This document shows positions 45,231 to 56,913 of a stretch of 64,000 nucleotides of DNA, in pieces. How positions within the stretch are numbered: the stretch's first letter is position 1; every line of letters starts with the position of its first letter. The position numbers were made by a program, and so were the translations under genes. The notes beneath the pieces are model-generated. The model saw nothing but the letters and a program-made list of their open reading frames with translations. It was not told the origin of the DNA and did no database searches. The stretch comes from Brassica napus (lineage: Eukaryota; Streptophyta; Magnoliopsida; Brassicales; Brassicaceae). The stretch spans positions 3,792,806 through 3,856,805 of the forward strand of contig NC_063437.1 in NCBI RefSeq assembly GCF_020379485.1, read 5' to 3'.

Positions 45231-47889
45231 TTAGAGACCTTTGCCTTCATCTTCGTTCAAGATTCGGTTACGGAAGTCACTGACCATACGAGGGAGACCA
45301 TCACGCAGAGAGATCTTTGGTTCCCAGTTCAGAAGCTCCTTCGCCTTGCTTATGTCTGGTTTCCTCTTGTGAGGATCGTCCGCTGTGTTTGGTTTGAACT
45401 CTATGGTCGCACTCGGGTCAATCACCTCCTTAACCACCTGCACACATATTCATACACAGAACTGAATGTTTCTTGCTTATTATGATCCCAAACTAAGACT
45501 GTAAAATTACACAAACCTCTGCAAGCTCAAGCATTGTGAATTCTCCTGGGTTACCAAGATTGAAAGGTCCTACGTGATCATGTTCCATTAACGCTACAAG
45601 TCCATCCACCTATAAAACAGATGTTTTGTTACATATGTTAAGGCAATCTAATCTTTTAAATTGCTTGGAGAAACCAATCATACAGAAGAATGGCTGGGAA
45701 CAGAGGTTGTTTACTTACTAAGTCAGAAACATATTGAAAGCTTCGAGTTTGTTTTCCATCACCATAAACAGTCATTGGGTTTTTCCGGATGGCCTGCAAT
45801 CATAGATATAAAATATATTCCTCTGAGATTGCTATCCAAAGGCTCGAAAGATAAGGAGTTGGTTTAAGGGTTAATGAAAGAGCTAAACCTGGGCAACGAA
45901 GTTACTAACAACACGCCCATCATCGAGGCACATTCGCGGTCCGTACGTGTTGAAAATACGAGCGATTCTAACCTGAAAATTAGTAAAAACAGATAGTTAC
46001 AGAACACTCATATATCATTTGATGTGTGCAAACATCCATCAGTTCTAAACATTCCAATATTCAAAATTCTCCTATCAACAAAAGTAAGAAACAGCATCAC
46101 CAAATGTAACAATTATAAACAGCATCATGCTAAGAAGCTTGCAAGCATATACAATCTATGGGATAATTTACCTCCACACCTGCACCTCGGTGATAATCCA
46201 TGGCCAGTGTTTCTGCAGTACGCTTTCCTTCATCATAGCAACTCCTCTCACCTTCAACAAGATACCAGCGATCAATCTCTCGTTTATTTATACATAACAT
46301 AAACTTAGGAGCAAATACATAATTTTTCCCAACTCACCGATTGGGTTCACATTTCCCCAATACGTCTCCTTCTGTGGATGCTCAAGAGGATCTCCATAGA
46401 CTTCACTTGTGCTAGTGAGCAGAAACCTTGCTCCAACTCTCTTTGCAAGACCCAACATATTGAGAGTTCCCATTACGTTTGTCTTGTGAAACCATCGTCA
46501 AGGATCAACCAATGGAAGCATCTCTTCACGAAATAGTTATAAGAGAATCTAACTAGACAAGAAATCTACTACTTATATCTGCTGGATGCTAAGAGAGGTG
46601 ATAATCAAGCTTAGCCTTAGGCATTTAAACCGGAAACCAAACTAAACCCAAAAAAAAAAACAGAAACAGAACCAATGTTCACATATATCTATCTAGCCAA
46701 ACCAAGACAGGATGAGTATTTGAATTTTTAAAATGCAGATTATATACTTTAATATATTCCCTAAGTTTCATATTAACTGTTATTGTAGAGAAAATTTTTC
46801 GTTGCAAAATATGTGTCGTTTTAGCATTTTAATGCAGAATTTATTAACTTTATTATGCGGTTTATTTTTCTATTGGTTAAAATATAGATAGATGTATGTG
46901 TAATGATGTTTTTATATAGAAAACATGCAAAATTAAATGATATCTTAATCTGTGTGCAAAAGTTTCAAACTACACTTATAATAAAACAGAAGGAGTATAA
47001 TTATATTAGTTCTAAAAAACTATATTATAAACCGAATTACCCGAAAACCCAAATTATTCGAATATTTTATTCCAGATATTTAATATAATCCGAAATATTT
47101 AATCCAAAACTCCGAATTTCAATTCGGTTTTTTTATCCGAATTAACCAAAATTATTCATGAAATCCAATCAAAACCAAATTTCATGCCTAATCAAGCTAA
47201 TGTTGCCTACACTGAAACTATTGATGTGGAATCAAGATCCATAGCAGCAATACGTATAGAACTAATGAAAAGGATATGATAGTCTTGACTGGATTAAACT
47301 TGTAATGAACAGGTGAGGCAGGGCAAGCTAAATGGTAAATCTGATCAACCTCGAGGAGGATCGGCTCCACCACATCGTGACGAATGAGCTCAAACCTCGG
47401 ATTCGAGAACAGATGAACCAGATTCTCCTTCCTCCCCGTGAAGAAGTTATCAATCACGATCACCTCATCTCCCCTCCCTATAAGCTTATCCACGAGATGA
47501 CTCCCGACGAATCCAGCTCCACCTGTCACCACGATCCTCAGCCTCCGCCCTCCGATACCGACGGGAACACGGCCTGTTCTACCTCCGCCGTAATTGAAAC
47601 TCATCTTGGAAGGCGAGTAGTTGCTACTGTCGACGACGGATCTGGTGATGAGGGAGGTGGACTCGGCGGGGGCTAAGCGGGAGAGAGAAGGCTGGAGGAT
47701 GAAGAAGGTTGATCCGATCAGGATCCCGACGAGGATGAAGAGGAGCCTCTGTTCGCGGAAGAGGTAGTGGAGCGATCTGGGGAGAGATCTGGGGTGCTTT
47801 AAGGCCTTGGGTGAGTAAGGAGACGACTGGCTCATGGGGATTGTGTCGTCGTCGCGCTTCGAGCTCATTTGCTTGTGAAGCTGCTTCAT
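45231..47889 (-). CDS. UXS1: UDP-glucuronate decarboxylase (UDP-xylose synthase), type II membrane form
   Basis: Converts UDP-glucuronate to UDP-xylose, a precursor of xylan and xyloglucan. Exons are 47889-47278, 46485-46338, 46251-46172, 45972-45889, 45793-45719, 45609-45517 and 45437-45231. They join to 432 residues. An N-terminal cytosolic tail is followed by one TM segment, [17 protein letters not shown] (about residues 50-66), consistent with Golgi membrane anchoring. The extended SDR fold shows the NAD-binding [14 protein letters not shown], then [10 protein letters not shown], catalytic [10 protein letters not shown] and the Tyr-X3-Lys in SCYDEGKR. Exon 1 ends TKI-type ...VKTI and continues KTNVMG across an intron with AT-AC ends. 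The remaining introns are GT-AG. The N-terminus [13 protein letters not shown] matches my recollection of UXS1 (AT3G53520). Confidence 0.93.
46486..47277 (-). other. U12-type AT-AC intron of UXS1
   Basis: On the minus strand the 792-base intron begins ATATCCTTTT, a perfect U12 donor, and ends ...TTTCAC. A branch-site-like TCCTTGAC lies about a dozen bases before the end. No GT-AG pair would keep the conserved protein frame VKTI-KTNVMG. A Stowaway-like MITE lies inside the intron at 46754-46998. Confidence 0.85.
46754..46998. mobile_element. Stowaway-like MITE inside UXS1 intron 1
   Basis: ATTCCCTAAGTTTCATATTA at the left and TAATAAAACAGAAGGAGTAT at the right are inverted. The interior shares TGTAGAGAAAATTTTTCGTT-like sequence with the copy at 36.0 kb. 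Confidence 0.6.
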
Positions 47890-48249
47890 CGTCGCCGGTG
47901 AAATTAGATCTGGACAGATTCAAAAGGAGAATGATGAGAAGAAGAAGAGAGCGTTGAGGTAGTTACACGGTGATTACTCCATGCGGCATCATGTAATTTC
48001 GCTATTTTTTTTCCCATTTCATTTTTTTTTTGTTTAGAGAAATATTTATATGTAACAAATCAAAGTGATACTAAACAAAGGGAAAACTGTCATTTCGCGA
48101 TAGGTTCAATTCATATCAGATTTACAGTACAAAAATATATATATGTACTTTAGAAACTTTCAAACAACATAGTTGTTTATTTTTCTTGGCAAAATCATAC
48201 ATCAGTTACCATATCAGATGCTATGTCATCTAATTTTCTTGATGTGAAT
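47890..48249. other. UXS1 5' leader and upstream region
   Basis: A purine-rich leader lies just upstream of the ATG (on the minus strand), followed by AT-rich DNA. A hAT-like element begins only about 0.37 kb upstream of the start codon. Confidence 0.45.
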
Positions 48250-48257
48250 GCAATGTC

Positions 48258-49085
48258 TAGGGCTGGGCAAATAAACCGAACCCGAAAATCCGAACCGAAT
48301 CCGATCCGATAAAAATGAATCCGAACCGATCCGAATCCGACATAAATACCGAATGGATCCTGTTTTTTGGTATTTTGGGTTATGGGTATTATCCGAACCG
48401 AACCCGGACCTAAATGGATATCCGATAGAACCCGAAACATTTAAAATCACAAAAAGAATTTCTACCAAATATGATCTTAATTCTTAATATGTATCCAAAA
48501 TACTTTAAGATATTATTGAACTTCTAAAAAAATTATCTGTTACATCAAATGAAGATTGATGGTGGAATGTGGCGGTTGATGCCTGAAGTTTTTAGATTTT
48601 GGTTTTGTTTTTATTGAATAATGTTTCTCATTTCATGAGAACTTATTTTTTGTTTTATGATTTCATTTATATGGTTTTCTTTATATCACTAACTATGTTT
48701 ATCTTTCGCTTGATTTTGAATGATCACGTTTGATGTTTTTTCTTATTTTTGAATCGATTTTACTTATGTTTTGGCTATTAAAATATGTACAAATCATGTA
48801 TTTTAAATTCGAAGAACCGATTTTATTTATGTTTTAGTTACAAAATAGGTACAAATCAGGTATTTTTAAACCGAAGAACCGATTGGGACCCGAACCCGAA
48901 AGTACAATGGGTTATACCGGTTCTTTGAAGATTTACTAACCCCGACCCGAACCTGATAGAACCCGAACCGGTCCCGAACCGAACTTTTATATAACCCGAA
49001 TGGGGTTGATTTTGATAAACCCAAAAAACCGAAATCCGAATGGATAAAACCGAAACCCGATTGGGATCCCGAATGCCCATGCCTA
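48258..49085. mobile_element. hAT-like non-autonomous element
   Basis: Flanked by the 8-bp duplication GCAATGTC (48250-48257 and 49086-49093). The termini are TAGGGCTGGGCA and, inverted, TAGGCATGGGCA. Both subterminal regions are dense in CCGAACCCGAA/CCGAATCCGA phrases that open several spurious frames. No transposase is present. Confidence 0.78.
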
Positions 49086-49093
49086 GCAATGTC

Positions 49094-50205
49094 AACTAAT
49101 TTTGCTCACGAAAATATCATGTATACAATTTAAAAAAATAAAATAATCTTTTTAGAAAAATAGTTTTTAAGAAAATGTAAAATTTATATTTTTTTATTAT
49201 GTAGTAAAATTAGCAAAAATAAGTAAATAATAAATTTTAATCTAATATAAAAGATATATTCGTCAAATTTATATAATAAATTTACATAATAAATTCTTTA
49301 AATATAGTGCCAGATACCTGTTGAGGTTCGGATCATATTTTTTGGATATTGGTTCTATTTTGAAACACGTCCTAGGACTTATACTGGTATTTTTATAAGT
49401 ATGAATCATGATTGAATATAACACATCTGGTTCAAATCGGTTATGTATCACATCTTAGAACTCATAAATTAACCATATGCCGTTCAGATTCAGGTTATAT
49501 CGGGTTTGGATAACCCGAAGCAAAATCTAAAATTCAAAAGCAAATCATAATAAATATATACTTATTTATATATAATTGAGAATTTAAGGTACTTATTTAA
49601 TTTTAAATACTTATTGTTAGATTTCATAACGAAATAATATGAATTTGAATGTTTGAATTATATAGTAGTCTATGCTCGCTTTTGACAGTTGCCTGAATGT
49701 TTTAGGACTTTTTGCTAATTTTCACCATGGGCTTGAGTCTCTCAGTTTTCAAATCATTACATTCTTATGCATCTGGTTAGAATTAAGAATCGGCCTCTGT
49801 CTATTGGAATGGCTTCTGGTCTTATTCTTTTGCTATGTAATTCATCAGTCTTTTGTTTCTGTTTGATAGGAGAAGATAAGAAGATAAAGAAGTTGAGGAA
49901 GGACTAAAGAAGATGAGTATAATTTTGGATTACGTATGAACTTAATGTATGCTTTGAGATTATGTATGAACCTAATTAATATGCTTTTGGATTCTACAAA
50001 ACATAATGAAATCATGTTAAATACAAATTTTTTGTAGACTAACATTGATTTTTTAATTGGGCCACGCGGACAGCCTATTTGGAATGGTCCAAAACGGGTT
50101 TGGTACAATTTTTGGGCTTGGTGCAATTTGGGCTTTGACCAATAGTGTCCAAAAATTGATTGTCCATCTGGACAGGCCGATTTGGACATTGACATCCCTA
50201 CCAAT
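49094..50205. other. AT-rich intergenic DNA with possible hAT end
   Basis: The phrase GACATCCCTA at about 50191 reads TAGGGATGTCAATG on the minus strand, a hAT-like terminus. No partner terminus was found. A TTCGGATCATATTT-like repeat tract lies at about 49326. No gene is called. Confidence 0.4.
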
Positions 50206-50935
50206 CATATATGTGGTTTGAAACATCATCTATGGGAACAACTTGAACAATTGCATCATGCAAGTAGACCATGGCTTAATGCTCGGTGACTTTAATGAGA
50301 TTGAAAATGCTTTTGAAAAACAAGTTGGCGGGATTCAAGAACCATGGATCTTTTTGGGTTTATAACATGTTATCTCACTATACTATGGCTGATCTTCCTT
50401 ACCGTGGCAGACATGATGTGGAGTAACAAGCGTAAAGACAATCTCATTCCTAGGTGGTTATACCGTGCCTTTAAAAATGATGAATGGAGAGCTCTTTATC
50501 CGGCATCACAAGTCATCTATTTTGATGATGATAGATTCTGATCACCGTACTATGATTGTAAAAGTTCATAGAAACTCTGAAGTTGGGGCGCTGATGTACA
50601 AAAAACATAGATTTAAATCAGTTATTGGACAAGGATGGCGAGGTGATGGAATAGAACAACTTATTTATTTTCCTATACACCTTCAAAGATGTCGACGATA
50701 TATTTTAGAGTGGAAGAAAACAAACTCTTCCAGTGCAGCTAAATACATTTCTTCACTCACAAGCCAAATAGATGATGCACACACTGACATTACCATTTCA
50801 GAACACAATATCCAACAGATGAAGACAAAGTTGATTTTAGAATACAAGGAAGAAGAAGAGTATTGGTTCTTAAGAGCAGATTTCAGTGGAAAAAATATTG
50901 GAAATATAACTCATTTTCCTTAAACCTTCCTCAAG
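50206..50935 (+). pseudogene. LINE ORF2 endonuclease-region fragment
   Basis: Plus-strand frames read LGDFNEIENAFEKQVGG, then a broken YRGRHDV/VWSNKRKDNLIP region, RALYPASQVIY, then SDHR. They continue RCRRYILEWKKTNSSSAAKY and LILEYKEEEEYWFLRA. These are the apurinic endonuclease C-terminal blocks (GDFNE, SDH) and the linker before RT of plant LINEs. Several frameshifts are present. No tail or target duplication is visible. Confidence 0.78.
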
Positions 50936-52150
50936 AGAATATTAGAAGGCCATATGCGTCTTCATGTGTTGGCCAAAGCCGTGAGAATCTACAATTCACA
51001 TCTCCAATCACAGCAGTCGCATGATCTGCTAAGCTTGTAAAAAGCTCCTGTGGCCAATATCTTACTATTGTGTTGTTATGCCTTATACTTAACCATCAGT
51101 TTACGCTTTTCCGATCATATAATTTTTATGTATATTAATTGGTAAACAAAAAAATATATTACACTTAGAATAAATAAATATGAAAAATAATTAGTTCTCA
51201 AAAAAAAAAAGTAAAAAAATAAATTAACTAAAAACGACCAACCTTCCTCCAAAGCTAGATATCGAGTAATAGAGCCTCCCAATACAATATTGTTATTAAT
51301 TTTTGTATAAGACCAGTTTCTTCAAGATTACAGCCTCCGGTTCCATTGTCTTCGTCACTCTGAAAAATATTACGATATTGCTATTGGAATCCAAAACCTA
51401 ATTCAAGTTAGCTAAATCATCTCAATATAATTTGTAAATTCATTTAATATTAATAATTATATGTGTATATATAGTGGCGGACTCAATATACCATGAATTG
51501 CATATTGTATAAATTATACTTGTATAATATGCAATTCATGGTAAAATCACTGTATTTTTTCCATGGTCTATTAAAAAAAGTTAACCATGATATATGAAAA
51601 AAATAAGCAAAATATAAGAAAAAATGAGCAAAACATAAACACAAAATAAGTAAAGCAATAGGGGAGAACCCTTTATATTTAGGGGCTCAATTCTTAAAAA
51701 AAAAATATTTTTGTTTATATAGACATGTAACTAAATTTTAATTTACTTCCTTTTATTATTTAATAAAATAACAAAAAAATGAAGCATTTAAAAATAATTT
51801 TATAACCCTAACAATATTCATGTTTCTTTTAACCATTTATTTTATTTTTGTAATTTATTTTTATTGGTTATGAATATATATTTTCAATACTAAAAACGTT
51901 TTGTGGTAAAAGTTGGAAACAAATGAGGGTCCAAAGTCATTTTTTCATTTGGCTCTTTCCAGTTCGTTCTTACATATAGATATAATCTAATATTTAATTA
52001 ATATTTTTATTCAGTTTATTCGATATATTTCAAACCATATCTTTATATTGTGATTTTTTAAAATAAAATTTATTAAAATTATACGATATTATCAAATCCA
52101 AATTATTTTTTCTATTCTGGTTGTCTTCGGTTTTACCAGATTGAATATCT
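50936..52150. other. AT-rich intergenic DNA
   Basis: No gene is supported. It contains the 18-bp-arm hairpin at 51489-51543, and long A/T-rich tracts. Confidence 0.45.
51489..51543. repeat. Perfect 18-bp inverted repeat
   Basis: Arms TACCATGAATTGCATATT (51489-51506) and its exact reverse complement (51526-51543) surround 19 bases. The 55-bp structure could fold as a hairpin. It has no visible coding or transposon context. Confidence 0.85.
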
Positions 52151-52190
52151 TTATATTAAGGAAGCAGCTTGGAGTCAAGTCGAGATATGA

Positions 52191-52468
52191 TTAAAGAGGA
52201 GTGTTAAATTATAATCTAATCTCTCCTTAATACATTTACATAAGTTAGTTATTTATGTTATTACACAAAGAGTTGTAACTCTTCATGTTGTGTCGTTTAG
52301 TATAAAGAGTTGTGTCTCTTATACTTGTAATGATTCGATCTCTATATAAAGATCAATCATTTGTTGTAACATCATCACCGAATCTTAATAATACAAAAGT
52401 ATTTTCAGAAAAGTTTATAAGCCTGAAACGTCTATCTTATTCTTTCTCTCGAACTCGTGTGTAACACA
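52191..52468 (+). mobile_element. LTR fragment with polypurine tract
   Basis: The purine tract TTAAAGAGGAG (52191-52201) is followed by TGTTAAATTATAATC. The stretch ends near GTGTAACACA. It contains a TATATAAAG box (about 52344) and a leader-like end, fitting a Copia-type LTR. The preceding bases resemble the end of a polyprotein. No second LTR is seen. Confidence 0.5.
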
Positions 52469-52554
52469 CTGTGATCGTTGTGTAACACAAGCGGTTGATA
52501 AAAGATTAACAGTATTGACTTGTCTTTGGATTAAGCAAATATTTACATCACTGA

Positions 52555-52830
52555 AATCCTTTTTCTTTCAGAACAAAACAAAATGTTTGTCTCTTGACAG
52601 CAAGATGCGAGCTTTGAATCTGAAGGATGAAGGAAGAGATTCTGGAGTCAAATTGATCGTTTGGGAACCTGAAGTAGATTGGTGAGTAAAGTGTGCAGTC
52701 AGTGCAGGCACTTCTACACCCAGTACGAGTGAAGATTCGCGATCTAATGTCTGGATGAGATTTTTTTTGCTTTTTGATGCACGTTGAGACTGTAAGAAGC
52801 TTGATATAGTGTGCATACTGATAAACTCTC
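52555..52830 (-). pseudogene. Duplicated C-JID fragment of the TNL gene
   Basis: The minus strand reads VPALTAHFTHQSTSGSQTIN and LPSSFRFKARILLS, a diverged copy of VPAHFTHRASSGSLTIN and LPSSFRFKACILLS in the complete gene at 53.0-56.1 kb. It lies about 0.25 kb beyond that gene's stop, in the same orientation. Frameshifts separate the pieces. Confidence 0.75.
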
Positions 52831-53063
52831 ACACACATACCACAATTTATTCAGTGAAAGGAAAACGAATTACACGTGAGTACATCCAGATATTGAGAAT
52901 GGCTGGCCTAACCCAGACGATTGAAACTCAAGACATCGTTTGCTTTATACTTGAACTGCTTCTCTTGACTGCAAAGACTCTAAGACCAATATAAGTCTCT
53001 TGGTATTGGTACTATCTTCGTATCTCATTTTCCTTTCTTCTTTCTATAATTGAAACAAAATAT

Positions 53064-53117
53064 CTATCTTATTGAATCTTCAACATCATCAGCACTTTCA
53101 TCTCCGTCACCATCCTT

Positions 53118-53156
<39 letters not shown>

Positions 53157-56141
53157 TTCATTTCCATCAGTAATACATTGAATCCCTTCGAAAAATCGTA
53201 CACCGCAGCCTTTGACCTTGCAGGTTTTATCATAGAGTCTAAACACAAAAGTAAGCTCGCTAAAAGTGGTTTCTTCGGCTTCAGGGGAATCCTGGTTTAG
53301 AGAGAAAGAATCCTCAAATATATACAAATGCTCTTCATATCGACGTAGATATGGAATATGGAGCTGGGTTGATCCACCACGTCCGACGATGAGGCCATTC
53401 TGTTTACTCCTGACGCGAACAGATACATCCACCAATGTATCCTCAGGAAAATAACCTTCTGACAGCAAGATGCAAGCTTTGAATCTGAAGGATGAAGGAA
53501 GAAGTGTTGGAGTCGAATTGATCGTTAGGGAACCTGAACTGGCTCGGTGAGTGAAGTGTGCAGGCACTTCTTCACCCGGTAAGAATGCATATTTGCAAGC
53601 TGATGCATGGATGAGATTTCGAGCTTCTTGATTCAGGTTTATGCAGTGAGAAAAGTTTAGGCAAATATTTGGATTTTGAAAAGAAGAGTTTATTCTCTTC
53701 AATGATTCACAATCTCCTGCATCTATAGATAGAAGGGAACCTGGGAGCGGTGAAAGTGCTACGAGCTTTTCGCATGCTCTGATGTCAAGCTCAATTAGCC
53801 GCGAGAGACTTCTGATGCAATCTGGAATAGTCTCCAAACTATCACTGGTTAAACTAAGTGATATTGGAGATGAAAGAGCCTTCTCCGGTAGACATATAGG
53901 AAAAAGGTAGTGAACCTTGAAGTCTGATTGTAATTCCCAACGGCGCTTTAATAAGTCACCCTTCCAGTTAATAACTGCTCTAAATATGCTAGGATAAGTA
54001 AGTATAGGGAACCTTTCATAATCACGCTCAGTCCCACAATGGTTAAACAGAGCAAGAAACTCAAGATTCTCCAACTTAGAAATGTTTGGAGATATAGTTT
54101 TCAGCTCGGCGCATCCATACATAAATAGTTTACGCAGACGAAATAGATTCCCAATCAATGGAGGAACCTCCTCTATCCCTGTACCGGACAACGCCAACTC
54201 TACAATGCTGTCAGGAACATCTGGGAAGTCTTTGATGTTTTTACACCCACTAATATCCAATTCATAAAGCAAAGACCAAGTGCTGAATGATGATGGCATT
54301 TTCTCTATTGCAGTATATCTCAAGTCTAACTTCTCGAGATTGATTAAGCTACCGATAGAAGAGGGGAGCTCCTTCAAAAGCGAACAACCCGTAAGGTAGC
54401 AGAATGTAAGCTTAGTGGCATTGCCAATAGAGCTTGTGAGCTCTAACAAACTTTCGCAGCAATGGAAATTTATTTCCTTGAGACTCGTTGCTTTTGAGAG
54501 ATCTGGAATCTTTTTCAGAGACTTGGAGAAGCTCAAGTCCATCCGCTTGAGGCAATAGAGAGGCTACACAAGAAAAAAAAAAAAAAGAAAGATAAAGTTT
54601 CGGATAAATGACTAATCCTGCTTGACGAAAAAAACAATGATGACTACTTTTACCTTGATTCCCTCCCAAAGCTTCTCAAATTTGCTATTTGACATGATTA
54701 GTTCAACAAGAAACTTCCCAGAGAACTTGGAAGGCCAAAATCTTAAAGGACAGCCGTTCCAATCTATAAGTCTGAGTTTGTGGGGGAGGCAGATGAGGCC
54801 TTCGGGTATGCATAAGGTATTAGACCTGACATATAGAAACTGGAGATTATTCATCCCTTGGAAAGCGCTTTTACTTATTTGGATTTTCTCGCTGTTTGAA
54901 GTATCCAGCATTATGCCTAGAACTTTTCCAGTACCCTATAAGAAGAGATTATTCAAAAAGAAAAAAATAAATCTCACCTTGTAAACCAAGGAAAAAAAAG
55001 ACTGCAGATGTTAAAAAAAAAACGTACAGTATCTTCTTCAAGTACATCAGAAATCTCCATGGTATCCATCAAGAACTGTCGATGCCCAGGCTCCTCTAAA
55101 GACTCTTTCTTGACAATTTCTCTGCCCATTTGTTGCAGCAAACAATGCATCTTTACGTATCCTTTCTCTATATATATAAGAGATTTATGAGCTAAGACTT
55201 GAAGCCCATGGTTGACGTCCAAACCACTTTTTTCAAGACAACTCTTAAAGCTATCAACTTCACAAAAGAAACACGAAAAGAAACATGCAATATGCAGGAA
55301 AAGAGCTTTATCTTTATCACTTAGGACGTCGTAGCTAAATCTTAAAGTTGATTCAATTTCTGTGTCAAGGCTAGACCTGAGCCTTGGTAGTGCGTCTATC
55401 CAGTAGTCCCTGGACATTCCTCGTAGATACGATCCCATGAATCTCAGTCCTAGAGGAAGATCACCAGAAAGTCCAGTAACTTCCCAAGCAAGCCATTCAA
55501 AGCCATTATCTGGAGAATTTTTACCGAAAGCATATTGGCAGAAGATCTGCAGAGACTCACTTGAAGTTGGAAATTCCATCTCGTAGATATGATTGATCCC
55601 GAGTCCGAGTGCCTTGAGAAGTTTTCTGTCTTCAGTTGTAATGATAACAATACTTCCGGGACCCAGCCATCCACTCTGGTCAGCCGTTGCCTCTAGTTGC
55701 CACCAGCTACCCACTTCATCAAGAACAACCAACACTTTTTTGTCACCCAGCATTTCTTGAGCCACTCCCAAATGACAGACCCCAATATCCCTTTGGTTGA
55801 ATATTTCAGACAACAAGTTTTTCTGCAAACGCAACTTCAACCTATAGTTGTTACCACAAGGCTTCTCATAACTTCCTTTTATATTTTCCAAAAACGTGCT
55901 GAACGGAAAACCAGGAGAGATTTGGTTGTATAAAACTGTGGCAATGGTCGTCTTACCTATCCCGGGAGGACCCACAACCCCAATCACTTTAACTTCTTCT
56001 GATTGTAGGATCAATTTAGACTTTATCTCCATCATACGAGCTTCTATGCCAATAAAGTCATCAAAGTCTTTTGATGGTGTAAACCCCAGCACAGCCGTAA
56101 CATCTAAGGCAACTTTGTTGATCATTTCAGCTTCATTGTCA
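53064..56141 (-). CDS. NB-ARC/LRR/C-JID immune receptor (TNL type) lacking its TIR exon here
   Basis: Exons are 56141-55028, 54935-54654 and 54563-53064. The first begins after an acceptor (TTTTTGGTAG) with a split codon, so an upstream TIR exon is expected but none is seen up to 64 kb. NB-ARC motifs: P-loop GPPGIGKTT, kinase-2 VLVVLDEV (usual second Asp replaced by Glu), RNBS-B GSIVIITTEDR, GLPL as GDLPLGL, RNBS-D FLHIACFF and MHD as MHC. LRR repeats include LPSSIGSLINLEKLDL and LSRLIELDIRACEKL. The post-LRR C-JID domain (VPAHFTHRASSG ... GCGVRFF) is present. The C-terminus is acidic with a run of thirteen Asp from a (CAT)n repeat. In Arabidopsis such proteins sense pathogen effectors and act as NADases through the TIR domain. 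Without TIR this copy is either truncated or has a distant first exon. Confidence 0.85.
53115..53156. repeat. (CAT)n microsatellite encoding poly-Asp
   Basis: On the coding (minus) strand this is a GAT run giving thirteen aspartates near the TNL C-terminus. Its length is likely to vary between accessions. Confidence 0.85.
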
Positions 56142-56169
56142 CTACCAAAAACATGAGGATAATTCATTA

Positions 56170-56578
56170 AAAACGTTATTCATGAAAAGTAACGTTATAT
56201 GTCTAGGAATTGTAACTTTATTACCTACTAGGTGGTTGCCAGCAAACTTACGGGTACAAATAATTTTAAAATTTTAATATAATATACTATAATTTTTTTT
56301 TTATGTTTTTGCATTCAGTAATATATTGTAATATTTTAAAATTGAATTTAAATTTTTGGTAGATAATTTTTTAGAGTAAACAGATTTATTTGATTTGATT
56401 TGTTAATACTTTTTATAAAAGCGTAAGTATGATTTATGTAGTATTTTTTAGATTTTTTACATCTTTTAAAATATATATTTCATTATATTTTTTATCAACA
56501 ACATATATGGCTAAATTAAGTTCTCGTCCATTAAAAATGATATTTTTTGTAACATTATCATATAGAACATATATATAT
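56170..56578. other. Upstream or intron 1 region of the TNL gene
   Basis: AT-rich sequence without TIR coding on either strand. If the TIR exon lies beyond the CACTA and Helitron elements, this is intron 1. Confidence 0.45.
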
Positions 56579-56913
56579 CACTACAAGAAAACACAAGATT
56601 AACGATGAAAATTAACGAGGAAAACTGGTCCTCGTAAATTTACGTTGACTTTACGAGAATCTTACAAGGAAATTTACAATCAACGTTAGTTCGTCGTAAA
56701 ATAACGAGGAAACAATTTCCTCGTAAAAACCACGCAAGGTAACTTCGTTTTTACGAGGAAAAACTGTTTCCTCGTAAGCTCGACGTAAAAGTAGCATCTT
56801 CTTTACGAGGAAATAGTTTACGTTTACTTAACGAAGAATTTTCGAGTCCACCCACTTTGTAATTGTAACACGTTTTTTGTTTCGGCTACCTTACTAAATT
56901 CCACATAATCACG

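Noticed and set aside
48195..49095. Several overlapping minus-strand frames
   Set aside because: They result from CCGAACCCGAA repeats in a hAT-like element; no protein family is recognised.
54622..56156. Plus-strand frames opposite the TNL gene
   Set aside because: Antisense shadows of the NB-ARC and LRR exons.
56142..56167. ATG at 56167 as the start of the TNL protein
   Set aside because: It lies upstream of a clear splice acceptor at which NB-ARC exons of TNL genes normally begin.
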